A DNA stretch of 64,000 nucleotides from Campylobacter geochelonis (lineage in GTDB: Bacteria > Campylobacterota > Campylobacteria > Campylobacterales > Campylobacteraceae), in the NCBI RefSeq assembly GCF_013201685.1, contig NZ_CP053844.1, positions 1,488,001-1,552,000 of the forward strand. The letters run 5' to 3'. A program made the position numbers and the translations under genes. Below the pieces are notes generated by a model, which worked only from the letters and a program-made list of their open reading frames with translations, did no database searches and was not told the origin of the DNA. Shown one piece after another: positions 1 to 9,392 of the stretch (positions are counted from its first letter, which is position 1; each line of letters starts with the position of its first letter).

Positions 1-1209
1 AACGAAAATGGCGTGATAGTCATACCTCGTGGTGCAGGAAGTGGCTTTACTGGTGGTGCTTTAGCTGCAAACGGTGGCGTGGTTTTAGCTTTTGAAAAAC
101 ATATGAATAAAATTCTTGAAATCGATCTTCAAAACTTAGTCGCAGTAGTCCAACCAGGATGTATAAATATGGACTTGCAAAATGCAGTTGAAAAGCTAGG
201 ACTTTTTTATCCACCAGATCCAGCTAGTCAAAACTATAGCACAATAGGCGGAAACGTTAGCGAAAATGCCGGTGGTATGCGAGCAGCAAAATACGGCATA
301 ACAAAAGATTATGTCATGGCACTTCGTGCTGTGCTTGCTAATGGCGATATTATAAAAGCAGGAAAACGAACGATTAAAGATGTCGCAGGATATAACATAG
401 CTGGAATTTTAATCGCTAGCGAGGGAACTCTTGGCGTTATAACAGAAATCACTCTAAAACTTATCGCAAAACCAAAATTTAAAAAAACCGCAATGGGCGT
501 GTTTAAAAGCGTTGATGATGCGATGAATGCAGTTTATAAGACGATGTCGGCTGGTGTTACGCCTGTTGCGATGGAGTTTTTGGATAATTTAAGCATTAAA
601 GCCGTTGAAGAGAAATATCACAAAGGCTTGCCAGTTGATGCTGGAGCGATTTTAATCGCAGATGTGGATGGAAATTTAGAGCTTTCATTAGAGCAAGATT
701 TAGAAATCATACAAAAAGTTTTTAAAGAAAATGGTGCGCTAGACTTTGTTATCGCAAAAGATGAGGAAGAGAGTGCAAATTTATGGTTTGCTAGAAGAAA
801 CTGTTCGCAAGCAATCACTTGCTATGGAAGCTTGAAGCTAAATGAAGATATAACAGTTCCACGCTCAAAACTACCAAAACTTTTAGATAAAATCAAAGAA
901 ATTTCAGCTAAATTTGGCGTAACAACACCATGTTTTGGGCATACCGGAGATGGCAACGTTCATACAAATGTTATGGTTGATAAAGAAAACGAAGATGAAG
1001 TAAAACGCGGATATGAGGCGATTGAAGAGATTTTTAAAGCCACTGTTGAGCTTGGCGGAACGCTTAGTGGAGAGCATGGAATCGGACTTTCAAAAGCTCC
1101 ATATATGCACCTTGCATTTAGCGATGAAGAGATGGCGCTGTTTGCAAATATCAAAAAAGCTTTTGATCCAAACAACATCTTAAATCCGTTTAAAATGGGA
1201 TTAAAATAG
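1..1209 (+). CDS. glcD: FAD-linked oxidase, glycolate oxidase/D-lactate dehydrogenase subunit GlcD (5' end missing)
   Basis: FAD-dependent oxidase of 2-hydroxy acids (glycolate or D-lactate). The reading frame is open to the first base of the window (N-E-N-G-V before the first possible start), so the N-terminus lies outside. Visible are the FAD-binding PCMH motif PRGAGSGFTGGAL near the edge, the PPDPASQ...GGNVSENAGG segment, and the C-terminal FAD-oxidase domain ending with SGEHGIGLSKAPY. No iron-sulfur GlcF partner follows. The order glcD, yihY, comEC is as in C. jejuni (recalled). Whether glycolate or D-lactate is the substrate cannot be told from the sequence. Confidence 0.9.
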   Translation, partial: NENGVIVIPRGAGSGFTGGALAANGGVVLAFEKHMNKILEIDLQNLVAVVQPGCINMDLQNAVEKLGLFYPPDPASQNYSTIGGNVSENAGGMRAAKYGITKDYVMALRAVLANGDIIKAGKRTIKDVAGYNIAGILIASEGTLGVITEITLKLIAKPKFKKTAMGVFKSVDDAMNAVYKTMSAGVTPVAMEFLDNLSIKAVEEKYHKGLPVDAGAILIADVDGNLELSLEQDLEIIQKVFKENGALDFVIAKDEEESANLWFARRNCSQAITCYGSLKLNEDITVPRSKLPKLLDKIKEISAKFGVTTPCFGHTGDGNVHTNVMVDKENEDEVKRGYEAIEEIFKATVELGGTLSGEHGIGLSKAPYMHLAFSDEEMALFANIKKAFDPNNILNPFKMGLK

Positions 1210-1211
1210 AG

Positions 1212-1652
1212 TTGAAATTTAGCGTAAAAACTGGCTTAAATTTAGCTTTCTTGCTATATTTAGCGGCTTTGTTAAGACTTGCTGTGTTTAGAGATAGTTT
1301 TAGCACTTCAAATCTTTTTGAAGTTGGGAGCTATAATTTAAGCCTTTTTAGCGATTTGATTGAAATTTACAAAAACGATAAATTTATCTTTATACTTTTA
1401 TTTTTAGGAAATTTAGGCTGGTTTGTGCCATTTGGCGCGTTTTTAAAATACCACGGCGTATCTTTTCTAAAATGCCTATTTTATGGTTTTTGCTTTTCGC
1501 TTTTGGTTGAGACTTCACAATTTGTCTTTAAGTGCGGAGTTTTTGAACTTGATGATCTGGTTTTAAACTGCGTTGGTGTCTTGCTTGGAGCGCGGTTTGT
1601 CATGTGGCTTAAAGCACATAAATTTAAAAAAATACAAAAAGAGTTAATATGA
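1212..1652 (+). CDS. VanZ-like membrane protein
   Basis: Small integral membrane protein of 146 residues with about four hydrophobic segments (near residues 8-28, 55-80, 85-105 and 113-132). The W-F-V-P-F-G motif, the conserved S-L-L-V-E-T-S-Q and a late D-D-L-V-L-N-C-V-G match the VanZ-like family, whose general function is unknown; VanZ itself gives low-level teicoplanin resistance. It starts at a TTG two bases after glcD and ends inside the start of yihY (ATGA overlap), so it is probably co-transcribed. Function here is not predicted. Confidence 0.75.
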   Translation: MKFSVKTGLNLAFLLYLAALLRLAVFRDSFSTSNLFEVGSYNLSLFSDLIEIYKNDKFIFILLFLGNLGWFVPFGAFLKYHGVSFLKCLFYGFCFSLLVETSQFVFKCGVFELDDLVLNCVGVLLGARFVMWLKAHKFKKIQKELI

Positions 1653-2476
1653 AATTTAATCCCAAATTTAAAGCCTTTATAAAAAACACCTTTGAAATTT
1701 ACGACAAAGAGCTTATGCACTATGCAGCAAGCCTTAGCTTTCACACGATGCTATCGCTAATCCCTGTGCTTTTACTCTCTTTATCTATATTTACGCAACT
1801 TCCAAGTTTTGATGAATACTACGCTAAGATAAAAGAATTTATCTTCTCAAACCTACTTCCAACTCATCAAGATATGCTATCAGGCTATATCGAGCAGTTT
1901 ATGTCAAACAGCGTTAGCCTTGGGATTTTAGGTTTTGGAGCGATAATTGTAACAACTATGCTTTTTTTTGGAGATTACGAATACGTTATAAATAAAATCC
2001 TAAAAACCAAAGCTCGTGGCTTTTGGCAAGGTATTAGCACGTATTGGACACTTATCACGCTTGCTCCATTGGGGCTTGGATTTTCGTTTTTTTTGACTAC
2101 TAAATTTCAAAATTTACTCAACCAAACAGAATACACAAGCTGGATAAATATCATATCAGTTTTGCCGTATTTTATCATCTGGGCGATATTTGCAGTAACT
2201 TATACCATCTCAATCAATGGCGAAATTTCTACAAAAAACATTCTTATAAGCTCATTTATAGCAAGTTTTGCGTGGGATTTTTCTAAATTTGCCTTTGTGC
2301 AATACGCCTTTTATAACAAAACTTACACGAGCATTTATGGCTCTTTTAGCGTGCTTTTGTTTTTCTTTTTGTGGATTTATATAAGTTGGATTATATTTTT
2401 ATATGGCTTTAAAATTTATGGCGTTTTAAATCAAAAAAATCGGCAAAACTCCCAAACAAGCAACCAAAATAGCTAA
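1649..2476 (+). CDS. YihY/BrkB family inner membrane protein
   Basis: Integral membrane protein of 275 residues with about six membrane segments and the family hallmark YAASLSFHTMLSLIP near the N-terminus. Members are often labelled ribonuclease BN, but that name is a known misassignment, so no nuclease activity is claimed. It overlaps the VanZ-like gene by ATGA. Its last 51 bases overlap the end of comEC on the opposite strand, so the hydrophilic tail (N-Q-K-N-R-Q-N-S) shares DNA with comEC. Confidence 0.85.
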   Translation: MKFNPKFKAFIKNTFEIYDKELMHYAASLSFHTMLSLIPVLLLSLSIFTQLPSFDEYYAKIKEFIFSNLLPTHQDMLSGYIEQFMSNSVSLGILGFGAIIVTTMLFFGDYEYVINKILKTKARGFWQGISTYWTLITLAPLGLGFSFFLTTKFQNLLNQTEYTSWINIISVLPYFIIWAIFAVTYTISINGEISTKNILISSFIASFAWDFSKFAFVQYAFYNKTYTSIYGSFSVLLFFFLWIYISWIIFLYGFKIYGVLNQKNRQNSQTSNQNS

Positions 2477-3679
2477 ACTTTTATATCTAATAGCAACAAG
2501 AGATAGTAAATTTAGCGCATAAAAAATACTTGCTGGCACAGCTACTTGATAAGTTTTAATATGCAAATTTAAAAACTCTAAAAGCGGCGCATCCATAAGC
2601 CCGCCTTGCCCTATCAGGTGCAAAAATGCGCTAACTGGATAAAAAATCACAAAAATATATCCTATAGGTATAACTGCAATCTGACTAAAAGCAAGAGTTG
2701 GAAAAAAGTAGTAAACTGGCAAATTCATCGCAAAATATACATATAAATTCAAAAAAGCTATGTTTGTAAAAAGTCCGAATTTATCCTTAAAATGGTGCAG
2801 ATAAAGATATATGTAAAAAACTCCCAAAGACGAAAAGTAAAATCCTATGGAAAATAAAAGGTGCGGATAGACACAAACTGTTAGCAAAATCGTTAAAAAC
2901 AGAGTTTGGAAAGATATGATTTTTAAATTTCGCACGATAAAAACAAATCCGATAACCGCCATTACCAAAGAACGCAAAAAACTAGGAGTAAAATCAAGCA
3001 AAAAAAGATAACCCACCATCAGCAAAAAAGCAAAAACTGAAATATCGAATTTAGCGCTTCTATAAGGGAAAAATCTGCTTTGAAAAATACGATAAATCGG
3101 CGTAAAAACAAGGAAAATTCCACTAAAAATTATGCCTAAATGAAAACCGCTAATTGCTATAATATGCGCTATGCCCCACTTTGTAACATCGTTTCTTAGC
3201 TCTTTTGAAATCGGCGTTGCGAGGTAAAGCGCGGCGTAGAGCTCTTTAATTTTTGGCTCTTTATGTTGGTTTGTTATGAGTTTTATAAGTTTATCTTTAA
3301 AATTTGGCTCTTTTTTAACAACTTTTATCTTGTATGAAGGCATATAAAAGCTCTTTTTTACATACTCCAAAAACTCGATTTTATCAGTTATAACGCCTAA
3401 ATTTAGCATCTCTCCAACCTCAAATTTGCTCTCTTTTTTACTTGTAGTATAAAAGTCAAAATCACTTGCTTTTAGCTTCATAACCCTGTAAGTTTTGCCC
3501 TTGACATTTGTCTTTAGATATGAGCTTTGCACTTTTGCTTCGATGCGAGTAAATTTATGCTCTTTAAATTTAGAAAACTGGCTGTATTCATAAGCTAAAT
3601 TTAGCCCAAATATGGCAAAAACAACGGCTAAAAATATATAAATTTCTCTAAGTGATTCAAAAACGCTATATTTTTTCAT
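2426..3679 (-). CDS. comEC: ComEC/Rec2 family DNA-uptake channel protein, short form
   Basis: Inner membrane channel thought to pass single-stranded DNA into the cytoplasm during natural transformation. The 417 residues hold an N-terminal membrane segment, an OB-like soluble part (about 30-110) and the Competence domain with the signature W-G-I-A-H-I-I-A-I-S-G-F-H-L-G-I near residue 168, followed by many membrane helices. The metallo-beta-lactamase-like domain that ends long ComEC proteins is absent. I recall the C. jejuni homologue being similarly short, so this is probably normal for the genus and not a truncation. It converges on yihY and overlaps it. Confidence 0.88.
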   Translation of the reverse strand: MKKYSVFESLREIYIFLAVVFAIFGLNLAYEYSQFSKFKEHKFTRIEAKVQSSYLKTNVKGKTYRVMKLKASDFDFYTTSKKESKFEVGEMLNLGVITDKIEFLEYVKKSFYMPSYKIKVVKKEPNFKDKLIKLITNQHKEPKIKELYAALYLATPISKELRNDVTKWGIAHIIAISGFHLGIIFSGIFLVFTPIYRIFQSRFFPYRSAKFDISVFAFLLMVGYLFLLDFTPSFLRSLVMAVIGFVFIVRNLKIISFQTLFLTILLTVCVYPHLLFSIGFYFSSLGVFYIYLYLHHFKDKFGLFTNIAFLNLYVYFAMNLPVYYFFPTLAFSQIAVIPIGYIFVIFYPVSAFLHLIGQGGLMDAPLLEFLNLHIKTYQVAVPASIFYALNLLSLVAIRYKSLAILVACLGVLPIFLI

Positions 3680-4012
3680 TTAATTATTATATCTTTTTAT
3701 CTCTTTAATAATCAATATAATTAAAAATTTACTAGCAAAATAATCTTGTAATCTTTTATAAAATTATATGAATTTATAATTTAGCTATAAGATATAACAT
3801 ATTTACACATTTGCAATAAAAATAAAAATAACTTTTCGTAACACTTTGTGCGTTTTTTTCTCTATTTAATTTAAATTTATTAGTTTGATAACGATATCTT
3901 GATATAATTATCAAATTTACCAAAAATATCGCTTAAAACTGGCTAAATTTAATGAAAGTTAGAAATTTCAAAATAGATATAAAAATTTTCTTAAATTTAT
4001 AAATTAATTTGA

Positions 4013-4035
4013 TATAATAACAAAAAACAAAGGGG
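4013..4035 (+). promoter_or_regulatory. ppk promoter -10 and Shine-Dalgarno
   Basis: TATAAT at 4013-4018 lies 21 bases before the ppk start, and AAAGGGG at 4029-4035 is a strong ribosome site four bases before the ATG. The 360-base gap between comEC and ppk (3680-4039) is very AT-rich and shows no other clear element. Confidence 0.6.
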
Positions 4036-4039
4036 TCAT

Positions 4040-6136
4040 ATGTCTGAAGTAAATAACAACATGTTTATAAACAGAGAGCTATCTTGGCTTAGGTTTAACA
4101 GTCGCGTTTTGGCTCAGTGCGAAAAAGATATCCCGCTAATCGAAAAGCTTAAATTTATGGCGATTTACTCTACAAATTTAGATGAGTTTTATATGATTCG
4201 CGTAGCAGGACTAAAGCAGCTTTTCATCGCTGGAATCACAGCTAGTGGAAGCGATGAGATGACGCCACTTGACCAACTTAGAGAGATAAGAGACTATTTA
4301 AGCAAGGAGCAAGTAAGACTTGAAGAGTATTATCAAAACGTTGTTTGCGAACTTGCGCGTGAGAATTTTTTTATCAAAAATTACAACGATTTAGATATCG
4401 ATCTTAGAGATGTAGCAGATGACTTTTTCTTCTCGAACATCATGCCAATCATCGTGCCAATCGCAGTCGATGCAACTCATCCATTTCCTCATCTAAACAA
4501 CCTTAGTTTTGGGCTTGCAGTGAAGCTATGCGATCAAAACAACACCGAAAGCATTAAATTTGGCATGATTAGAATCTCGCGTGTTTTGCCTAGATTCGTT
4601 CCAGTTAGTGAAAATGTATACGTGCCTATAGAAACCATTGTAAATAGGCATGTTGAAGAGATCTTCCCTGGATATAGTTTGATAAGCTCAGCGCCATTTA
4701 GAGTAACGAGAAATGCCGATATCATCATCGAAGAAGAAGAAGCTGATGACTTTATGATGATACTTGAACAAGGCTTAAAACTTCGCAGAAAAGGGGCTTT
4801 TGTCCGTTTACAAATAGCAAAAGATGCCGATATCGACATAGTTGATTTTTTAAACACTCATATGAAAATTTTCTATAAAGATATCTATGAGTATAACATC
4901 CCAATCGCTCTTGATGGGCTTTGGGGGGTAGTTGGAAATAAAAACTTCTGCCACCTTGCCCTGCCACCTTACACACCAAAAACACTGCCTCCATTCGATG
5001 AAAACACATCTGTTTTTGAATCGATTGACAAAGAAGATGTTTTGATTTTCCATCCTTATGAGAGCTTTGATCCAGTAACTAAGCTAGTAAAAGAGGCTTC
5101 AAAAGATCCAAAAGTAGTATCGATTAGAATGACACTTTATAGGGTTGAGAAAAACTCGCCCATCATTCAAGCTTTAATTGACGCTGCAAATGATGGCAAA
5201 CAAGTTACAGTGATGGTCGAGTTAAAAGCGCGTTTTGATGAAGAAAACAACCTTCACTGGGCAAAAGCGCTTGAAAATGCTGGAGCGCATGTTATATATG
5301 GAATCGCAGGCTTTAAAGTACATGCTAAAATCACGCAAATAATCCGTAAAAATGGCGATAAACTTAAGTTTTACATACATCTTGGCACAGGAAATTACAA
5401 CGGAAGTAGCGCTAAAATTTACACAGATATTAGCTTTTTCACAACCGATGAAAGCTTTGTTAAAGATACTACGACATTTTTTCATATCTTATCAGGATAT
5501 AACAAAAATCGCCGTTTAAACACACTTTCGATGTCTCCGATGCAAATCAAAGAGCGGTTAATCGAGATGATAAAAGTCGAAGAAAGCAAAGCAAGCGAGG
5601 GTCATATTATAGCTAAAATGAACGCCCTTGTAGACTCTGATATGATAAAAGCACTTTGCAAAGCTAGCAAAGCTGGCGTAAAAGTCGAGCTTATCGTGCG
5701 CGGAATTTGTTGCTTGCGACCTGGAATCGAAGGCATTAGCGATAACATTAGAGTTATCTCCATAGTCGGCAAATACCTAGAACACGCACGAATTTTTTAC
5801 TTCAAGCACTCGCTTCCTGGACTTTATATCTCAAGCGCTGACTGGATGCCACGAAATTTAGAGCGTCGTTTAGAGCTTATGACTCCGATTTACAGTGAGC
5901 CTTTAAAAGAGAAGTTAAAAGATATTTTAAGAGTTCAGCTTAGTGATACTTCACTTGCTTATGAGTTGCAAAATGATGGCAGATATATAAAAGTAATGCC
6001 AAAAGATGGCGAAAATCCTATAAACAACCAGCTTGTTTTTGAAAACTACTTTGATAAATTATATAAAAGTGTTAAAAAGCACCACGCCCACGATGCTAAA
6101 GAGCTTTTAGCAACTAAGCTTTTAATAGAGAGCTAA
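4040..6136 (+). CDS. ppk: polyphosphate kinase (PPK1)
   Basis: Makes inorganic polyphosphate reversibly from ATP. Full length at 698 residues. The order is the N-terminal domain ([14 protein letters not shown] at 12-25), the head domain, then two phospholipase D-like catalytic halves. The autophosphorylated histidine is expected in GFKVHAKI (about residue 431) and the second catalytic histidine in [10 protein letters not shown]. The HLGTGNYN motif is also present. It has its own promoter and is followed by a hairpin terminator shared with the converging gene. In Campylobacter, PPK1 is linked to stress survival and virulence. Confidence 0.97.
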   Translation: MSEVNNNMFINRELSWLRFNSRVLAQCEKDIPLIEKLKFMAIYSTNLDEFYMIRVAGLKQLFIAGITASGSDEMTPLDQLREIRDYLSKEQVRLEEYYQNVVCELARENFFIKNYNDLDIDLRDVADDFFFSNIMPIIVPIAVDATHPFPHLNNLSFGLAVKLCDQNNTESIKFGMIRISRVLPRFVPVSENVYVPIETIVNRHVEEIFPGYSLISSAPFRVTRNADIIIEEEEADDFMMILEQGLKLRRKGAFVRLQIAKDADIDIVDFLNTHMKIFYKDIYEYNIPIALDGLWGVVGNKNFCHLALPPYTPKTLPPFDENTSVFESIDKEDVLIFHPYESFDPVTKLVKEASKDPKVVSIRMTLYRVEKNSPIIQALIDAANDGKQVTVMVELKARFDEENNLHWAKALENAGAHVIYGIAGFKVHAKITQIIRKNGDKLKFYIHLGTGNYNGSSAKIYTDISFFTTDESFVKDTTTFFHILSGYNKNRRLNTLSMSPMQIKERLIEMIKVEESKASEGHIIAKMNALVDSDMIKALCKASKAGVKVELIVRGICCLRPGIEGISDNIRVISIVGKYLEHARIFYFKHSLPGLYISSADWMPRNLERRLELMTPIYSEPLKEKLKDILRVQLSDTSLAYELQNDGRYIKVMPKDGENPINNQLVFENYFDKLYKSVKKHHAHDAKELLATKLLIES

Positions 6137-6138
6137 AA

Positions 6139-6159
6139 AAGGCTAGTTAAACTAGCCTT
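6139..6159. terminator. bidirectional hairpin between ppk and the glycine-zipper gene
   Basis: AAGGCTAGTT and AACTAGCCTT form a perfect 10-base stem around a single A. The hairpin lies just after the ppk stop and reaches into the stop codon of the converging gene at 6158. A run of A before it and a T-rich stretch after it would serve both directions. Confidence 0.7.
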
Positions 6160-6598
6160 AATCTGCTTGAATTTTGATTTTATTTTGTTTTGCTTCTGTG
6201 ATTTTTGAGTATTGCTTGCCTTTATAATAGCCAATATTTTTATATCCAACTAAGACTTTTTGCTCTTTTGTTTCATTTACATAGTAACAACCACTATCTT
6301 TTTTTATAGAGCCTTCTACTTTGTTTCCTGCATATCCGCCAAGCACACTTCCAGCTATCGTAGCCATCGTTTTTCCAGTTCCGCCACCTATTTTATTTCC
6401 AAGTACTCCACCGCCAACAGCTCCAACAACAGTTCCGATGATGTTATCTGTAGCGCTGTTATCATCGCATTTTTTTACTTGTTCGACTACTTTTTTTATC
6501 TCATAGATAGGCCTACTCTCATCAACATCGATTATAACAGTGCTTTTAGCTAGCAAAAAACTGCTTACACATACTAATAACAAAGCTACTTTTTTCAT
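6158..6598 (-). CDS. glycine-zipper 2TM domain surface/periplasmic protein
   Basis: Secreted protein of 146 residues with a signal peptide (about 1-17, ending F-L-L-A-K). A glycine-zipper segment at about 54-98 (GTVVGAVGGGVLGNKIGGG, then VLGGYAGNKVEG) is typical of the SlyB/Rick_17kDa type that packs into the outer membrane. The cysteines are internal and there is no lipobox. AAGGAG precedes the ATG at good spacing. Function is unknown; these proteins are usually taken to support envelope integrity. Confidence 0.75.
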   Translation of the reverse strand: MKKVALLLVCVSSFLLAKSTVIIDVDESRPIYEIKKVVEQVKKCDDNSATDNIIGTVVGAVGGGVLGNKIGGGTGKTMATIAGSVLGGYAGNKVEGSIKKDSGCYYVNETKEQKVLVGYKNIGYYKGKQYSKITEAKQNKIKIQAD

Positions 6599-6733
6599 AA
6601 CATACTCCTTAAAATTTATCTAATCTATCTATTTTTTGTTTTAATTTTTCATTATATAGCACAATTTTAAATAAATTTGAGCTAAATTTATTTAAAAAGT
6701 AAAAAATTATATAAATTTTTGCAACTTTTTTTA

Positions 6734-6762
6734 TATAATTACGCCTACATAATATTTAAGGA
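6734..6762 (+). promoter_or_regulatory. promoter and ribosome site of the FadL-type gene
   Basis: TATAAT at 6734-6739, then AAGGA at 6758-6762 five bases before the ATG at 6768. The gap is shared with the divergent glycine-zipper gene. Confidence 0.5.
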
Positions 6763-6767
6763 ACTTT

Positions 6768-8045
6768 ATGAATTTAAAAAAACTATCTATAATCCCGTTT
6801 ATTGCGATAAGTAGTTATGCTTCTGGGTTTAAAATTCCAGAACAAAGTGCAAATAGCGTTGCGCTAGCAGCCGCAAACATCGCAACTAGTTTTAGCGCAG
6901 ATGCTGCTTACTACAACCCTGCAAACATCGTATTTTTAGACCCGAGGCACCATTCGACTTTTTCTCTTTCTCATCTTAGAATGAGTAAACTGCATTTTAG
7001 AAACCACTCAGATAAATTTAGTAGCGATTACAACTATGATACATCGTCTAAAAAAGGCGATTTTATCATACCAACGTTTCATTTTGTAGCACCTTTTATA
7101 GATGATAACTTTAGATTTTCACTAAGCGTTGTAGCTCCAGCTGGAACATCGATGAAGTGGGAAGATACCTATCCAAGAGCGCTTTCAAAGCTTTTTGAGC
7201 TTGAAGTTTTAGAAATATCTCCAAGCATAGCTTATCTTGTTAACGAAGATTTAGCTGTTGCTGTAGGTGTAAGAGGAGTTTACTCAAAAGGAAAAGCTAA
7301 AAACGAAGTCGATGACGCACAGCTTCAAACTCCTATGGGAAACATAGCACCAGGTCTTAAAGCCCACAGAGAGCTTGAGGGCGATAGCATAGATTTTGGT
7401 TATAACTTAGCTTTAACTTATAAACCAACAAGCGATTTATCTTTGGCTGCAACATACAGATCAAAAGTTAATATGACTTTAAAAGGCAACGCAGATATAC
7501 AATACTCCATAGGCGGAAAAATGCAAGATCAATACAATGGCGATGTTAGCATAAATGTGCCTTTGCCTGCGATCTTAACCTTGGCTGCTTCATATGAGTA
7601 TAGCGACTTTACATTTATGTTTGCGTACGATAGAACGTATTGGTCAAGTCTGAAGGAATTTGACTTTGAGTATTCAAGACCTGTTGCTAACTTATTTGAC
7701 AAACCAGTTGAAAAAGACTGGATAGATACAAATACATATAGAATAGCCGTTGCGTATGATTACAGTAAAGACTTGCGTTTGATGGCTGGTTTTGCTATAG
7801 ATGAAGCATCAACCCACAACGATAAGATTAAATTTGAGCTTCCAGATACGAAGTCATATGTCTACTCTGTGGGCGCTAGCTATAAAATCAACGAAAATTT
7901 TGATATAAGTGGTGGTTTTTTATACCAAGATCGTCAAAAAAGAGAGGTTAAATCTGGCGATACAACATCGTTTAACAACGTAGTTGGCGAGTTTGATAGA
8001 GCTGCGATAATGATAACAAACCTTAGTTTAAACTATAGGTTTTAA
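6768..8045 (+). CDS. FadL/OmpP1/TodX family outer membrane transporter
   Basis: Outer membrane beta-barrel of 425 residues that takes up hydrophobic compounds such as long-chain fatty acids. A signal peptide ends at about residue 20 (SYASG), so the mature protein begins with F-K-I-P-E-Q-S-A-N-S, the FadL-type N-terminal plug (compare the family's GF.l.eqsa). The YYNPAN motif near residue 50 is the family NPA signature. The rest is alternating beta-strands ending in N-L-S-L-N-Y-R-F with the terminal F typical of barrel proteins. The gene stands alone with its own promoter and terminator. Substrate is not known. Confidence 0.9.
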   Translation: MNLKKLSIIPFIAISSYASGFKIPEQSANSVALAAANIATSFSADAAYYNPANIVFLDPRHHSTFSLSHLRMSKLHFRNHSDKFSSDYNYDTSSKKGDFIIPTFHFVAPFIDDNFRFSLSVVAPAGTSMKWEDTYPRALSKLFELEVLEISPSIAYLVNEDLAVAVGVRGVYSKGKAKNEVDDAQLQTPMGNIAPGLKAHRELEGDSIDFGYNLALTYKPTSDLSLAATYRSKVNMTLKGNADIQYSIGGKMQDQYNGDVSINVPLPAILTLAASYEYSDFTFMFAYDRTYWSSLKEFDFEYSRPVANLFDKPVEKDWIDTNTYRIAVAYDYSKDLRLMAGFAIDEASTHNDKIKFELPDTKSYVYSVGASYKINENFDISGGFLYQDRQKREVKSGDTTSFNNVVGEFDRAAIMITNLSLNYRF

Positions 8046-8064
8046 CTAAATTTAACCAAATCCT

Positions 8065-8101
8065 AATTTGAAGTTTTTACAAGCCAAAAACTTCAAATTT
8101 T
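8065..8101 (+). terminator. terminator after the FadL-type gene
   Basis: AATTTGAAGTTTTT (8065-8078) pairs perfectly with AAAAACTTCAAATT (8086-8099), giving a 14-base stem with a 7-base loop, followed by T-rich sequence 20 bases after the stop codon. Confidence 0.75.
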
Positions 8102-8230
8102 GCCTATTTTGCGATGTTTTTTTGATATGTAAATGAAATCTCATATAAATTAATTCTATGTTAAATATATTTTTATTCATAAAATCAGTTTTTTTATTTA
8201 AAATTAAGTAAAACTTCGCTAAATTACATA

Positions 8231-8390
8231 TAGGGTTTTACTAAATTTATATAAATTTAGTGATTGGTTTATCGTGCTTTATGTGCGATTTGCTTCTTTT
8301 TTTATTTCTTAGGAACCCCTCAAATATTCCCAAACTGAGATAAAGAAAAACCCTTATAGAGTGAATTTATGCGTCACTCTATATTTTTTT
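8231..8390 (+). ncRNA. candidate small RNA ending at a strong terminator
   Basis: No ORF, but ordered structure. GGGTTTT (8233-8239) can pair with AAAACCC (8347-8353). Inside lies a perfect 22-base palindrome (8240-8261). Immediately after the closing strand comes a textbook intrinsic terminator: TATAGAGTGA (8355-8364), a 9-base loop, TCACTCTATA (8374-8383), then seven T. A terminator this strong with no gene upstream (the FadL gene already has its own at 8065) suggests an untranslated transcript of about 130-160 bases. No known RNA family was recognised, and the start point is a guess. Confidence 0.35.
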
Positions 8391-9392
8391 AAAATAAAAA
8401 ATCAAATGGCTTTTTTATACCTACCTCGCAACTCATTAGCGAAAATATATAAATTTATCGCCATTTTAATATCTCGTTAGATACTTGTCTAACTTTGCTA
8501 AAACAGTGCTTAATCACCAAAACAGCCTGTTGGATTTCATATTAAATTTATATGATATAAAATATTTTTACTTTCATAGTTTAAAAAGTATAAGATAGCG
8601 AATTCATATAAATTTTTAACACTAGCAAAGCTATTTACATTATGGCAATTTAAAAATATCTTAAAATATCATGCTAGTTTTTCGCTTATAATCTAGATAA
8701 AAGTTTAGATATTTATATTAAAAAGGTACGGTTTTATAAGAATTGGATATAATTTATAGTATTAAAATAATAAATTTAATCAACAAATCAGCCGATTACA
8801 CAAATATAAACCTAAATCAACATATACTCCCTCTTTCCTAATCCGTTAGCTCCACTTGATTACGCAAATATAAAGTTAAACCAATAGTAGAAAATCCTTT
8901 TATTTTACTAAATTTAATATAGCTTTTAGTTTTATAGCAAAGCAGTCATAGCATATAAAATTTCCACAGTTTATCTCTTTTATAGATGCAAAATTCTTTT
9001 AATCTATCTTAAAAATTAATAAAAGTCTAAATTCATATCACGTTTAACGTGCGCAAATTTAGATATCGATAAATCTCATCTTATTTCTAAAAGCATAGAT
9101 TATCCAAATCCTTAAAAGTAAATTTATAAAATCAAATATTTCTAGCCAGATTTAAACAAGATTTTTTATTAAAATTTAAAAAATTATAAATTTATACAAA
9201 GATAAAAGCTTATTAAATTTAGCTTAAAACCCATGATAAATTTATAAATAGTAATAATATTTTAATTTATATTTATAAAAATTCTATATTATTTACACGA
9301 AAACAGAGCGATAGTTTATTAAATTTCTAAGTATTTCAAAAGTTATCAGCGTAAAGTTTAGAAATTTTATCAAACATATAAAAAATTAAATT
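8391..9392. other. 1.0-kb AT-rich region without genes
   Basis: No ORF with coding character on either strand. Two things stand out: a near-identical 17-base direct repeat GATTACRCAAATATAAA at 8794-8810 and 8858-8874 (64 bases apart, with similar flanks), and a small inverted repeat CACGTT-T-AACGTG at 9039-9051. The rest looks like decayed or purely spacer DNA. Confidence 0.5.

Noticed and set aside
1-1209. GTG at position 13 as the start of glcD
   Set aside because: The frame is open further left with family sequence continuing (G-V-I-V-I-P-R-G-A-G), so the gene begins outside the window.
1649-2476. Labelling the YihY protein as ribonuclease BN
   Set aside because: The RNase BN activity belongs to an unrelated protein; YihY members are membrane proteins without known nuclease motifs.
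2426-3679. ComEC as a truncated pseudogene
   Set aside because: It is short, but its ends are clean and I recall a similar length for the C. jejuni homologue, so it is probably the normal genus form.
6260-6553. 97-residue ORF on the plus strand
   Set aside because: Shadow of the glycine-zipper gene, which has signal peptide, ribosome site and recognisable domain.
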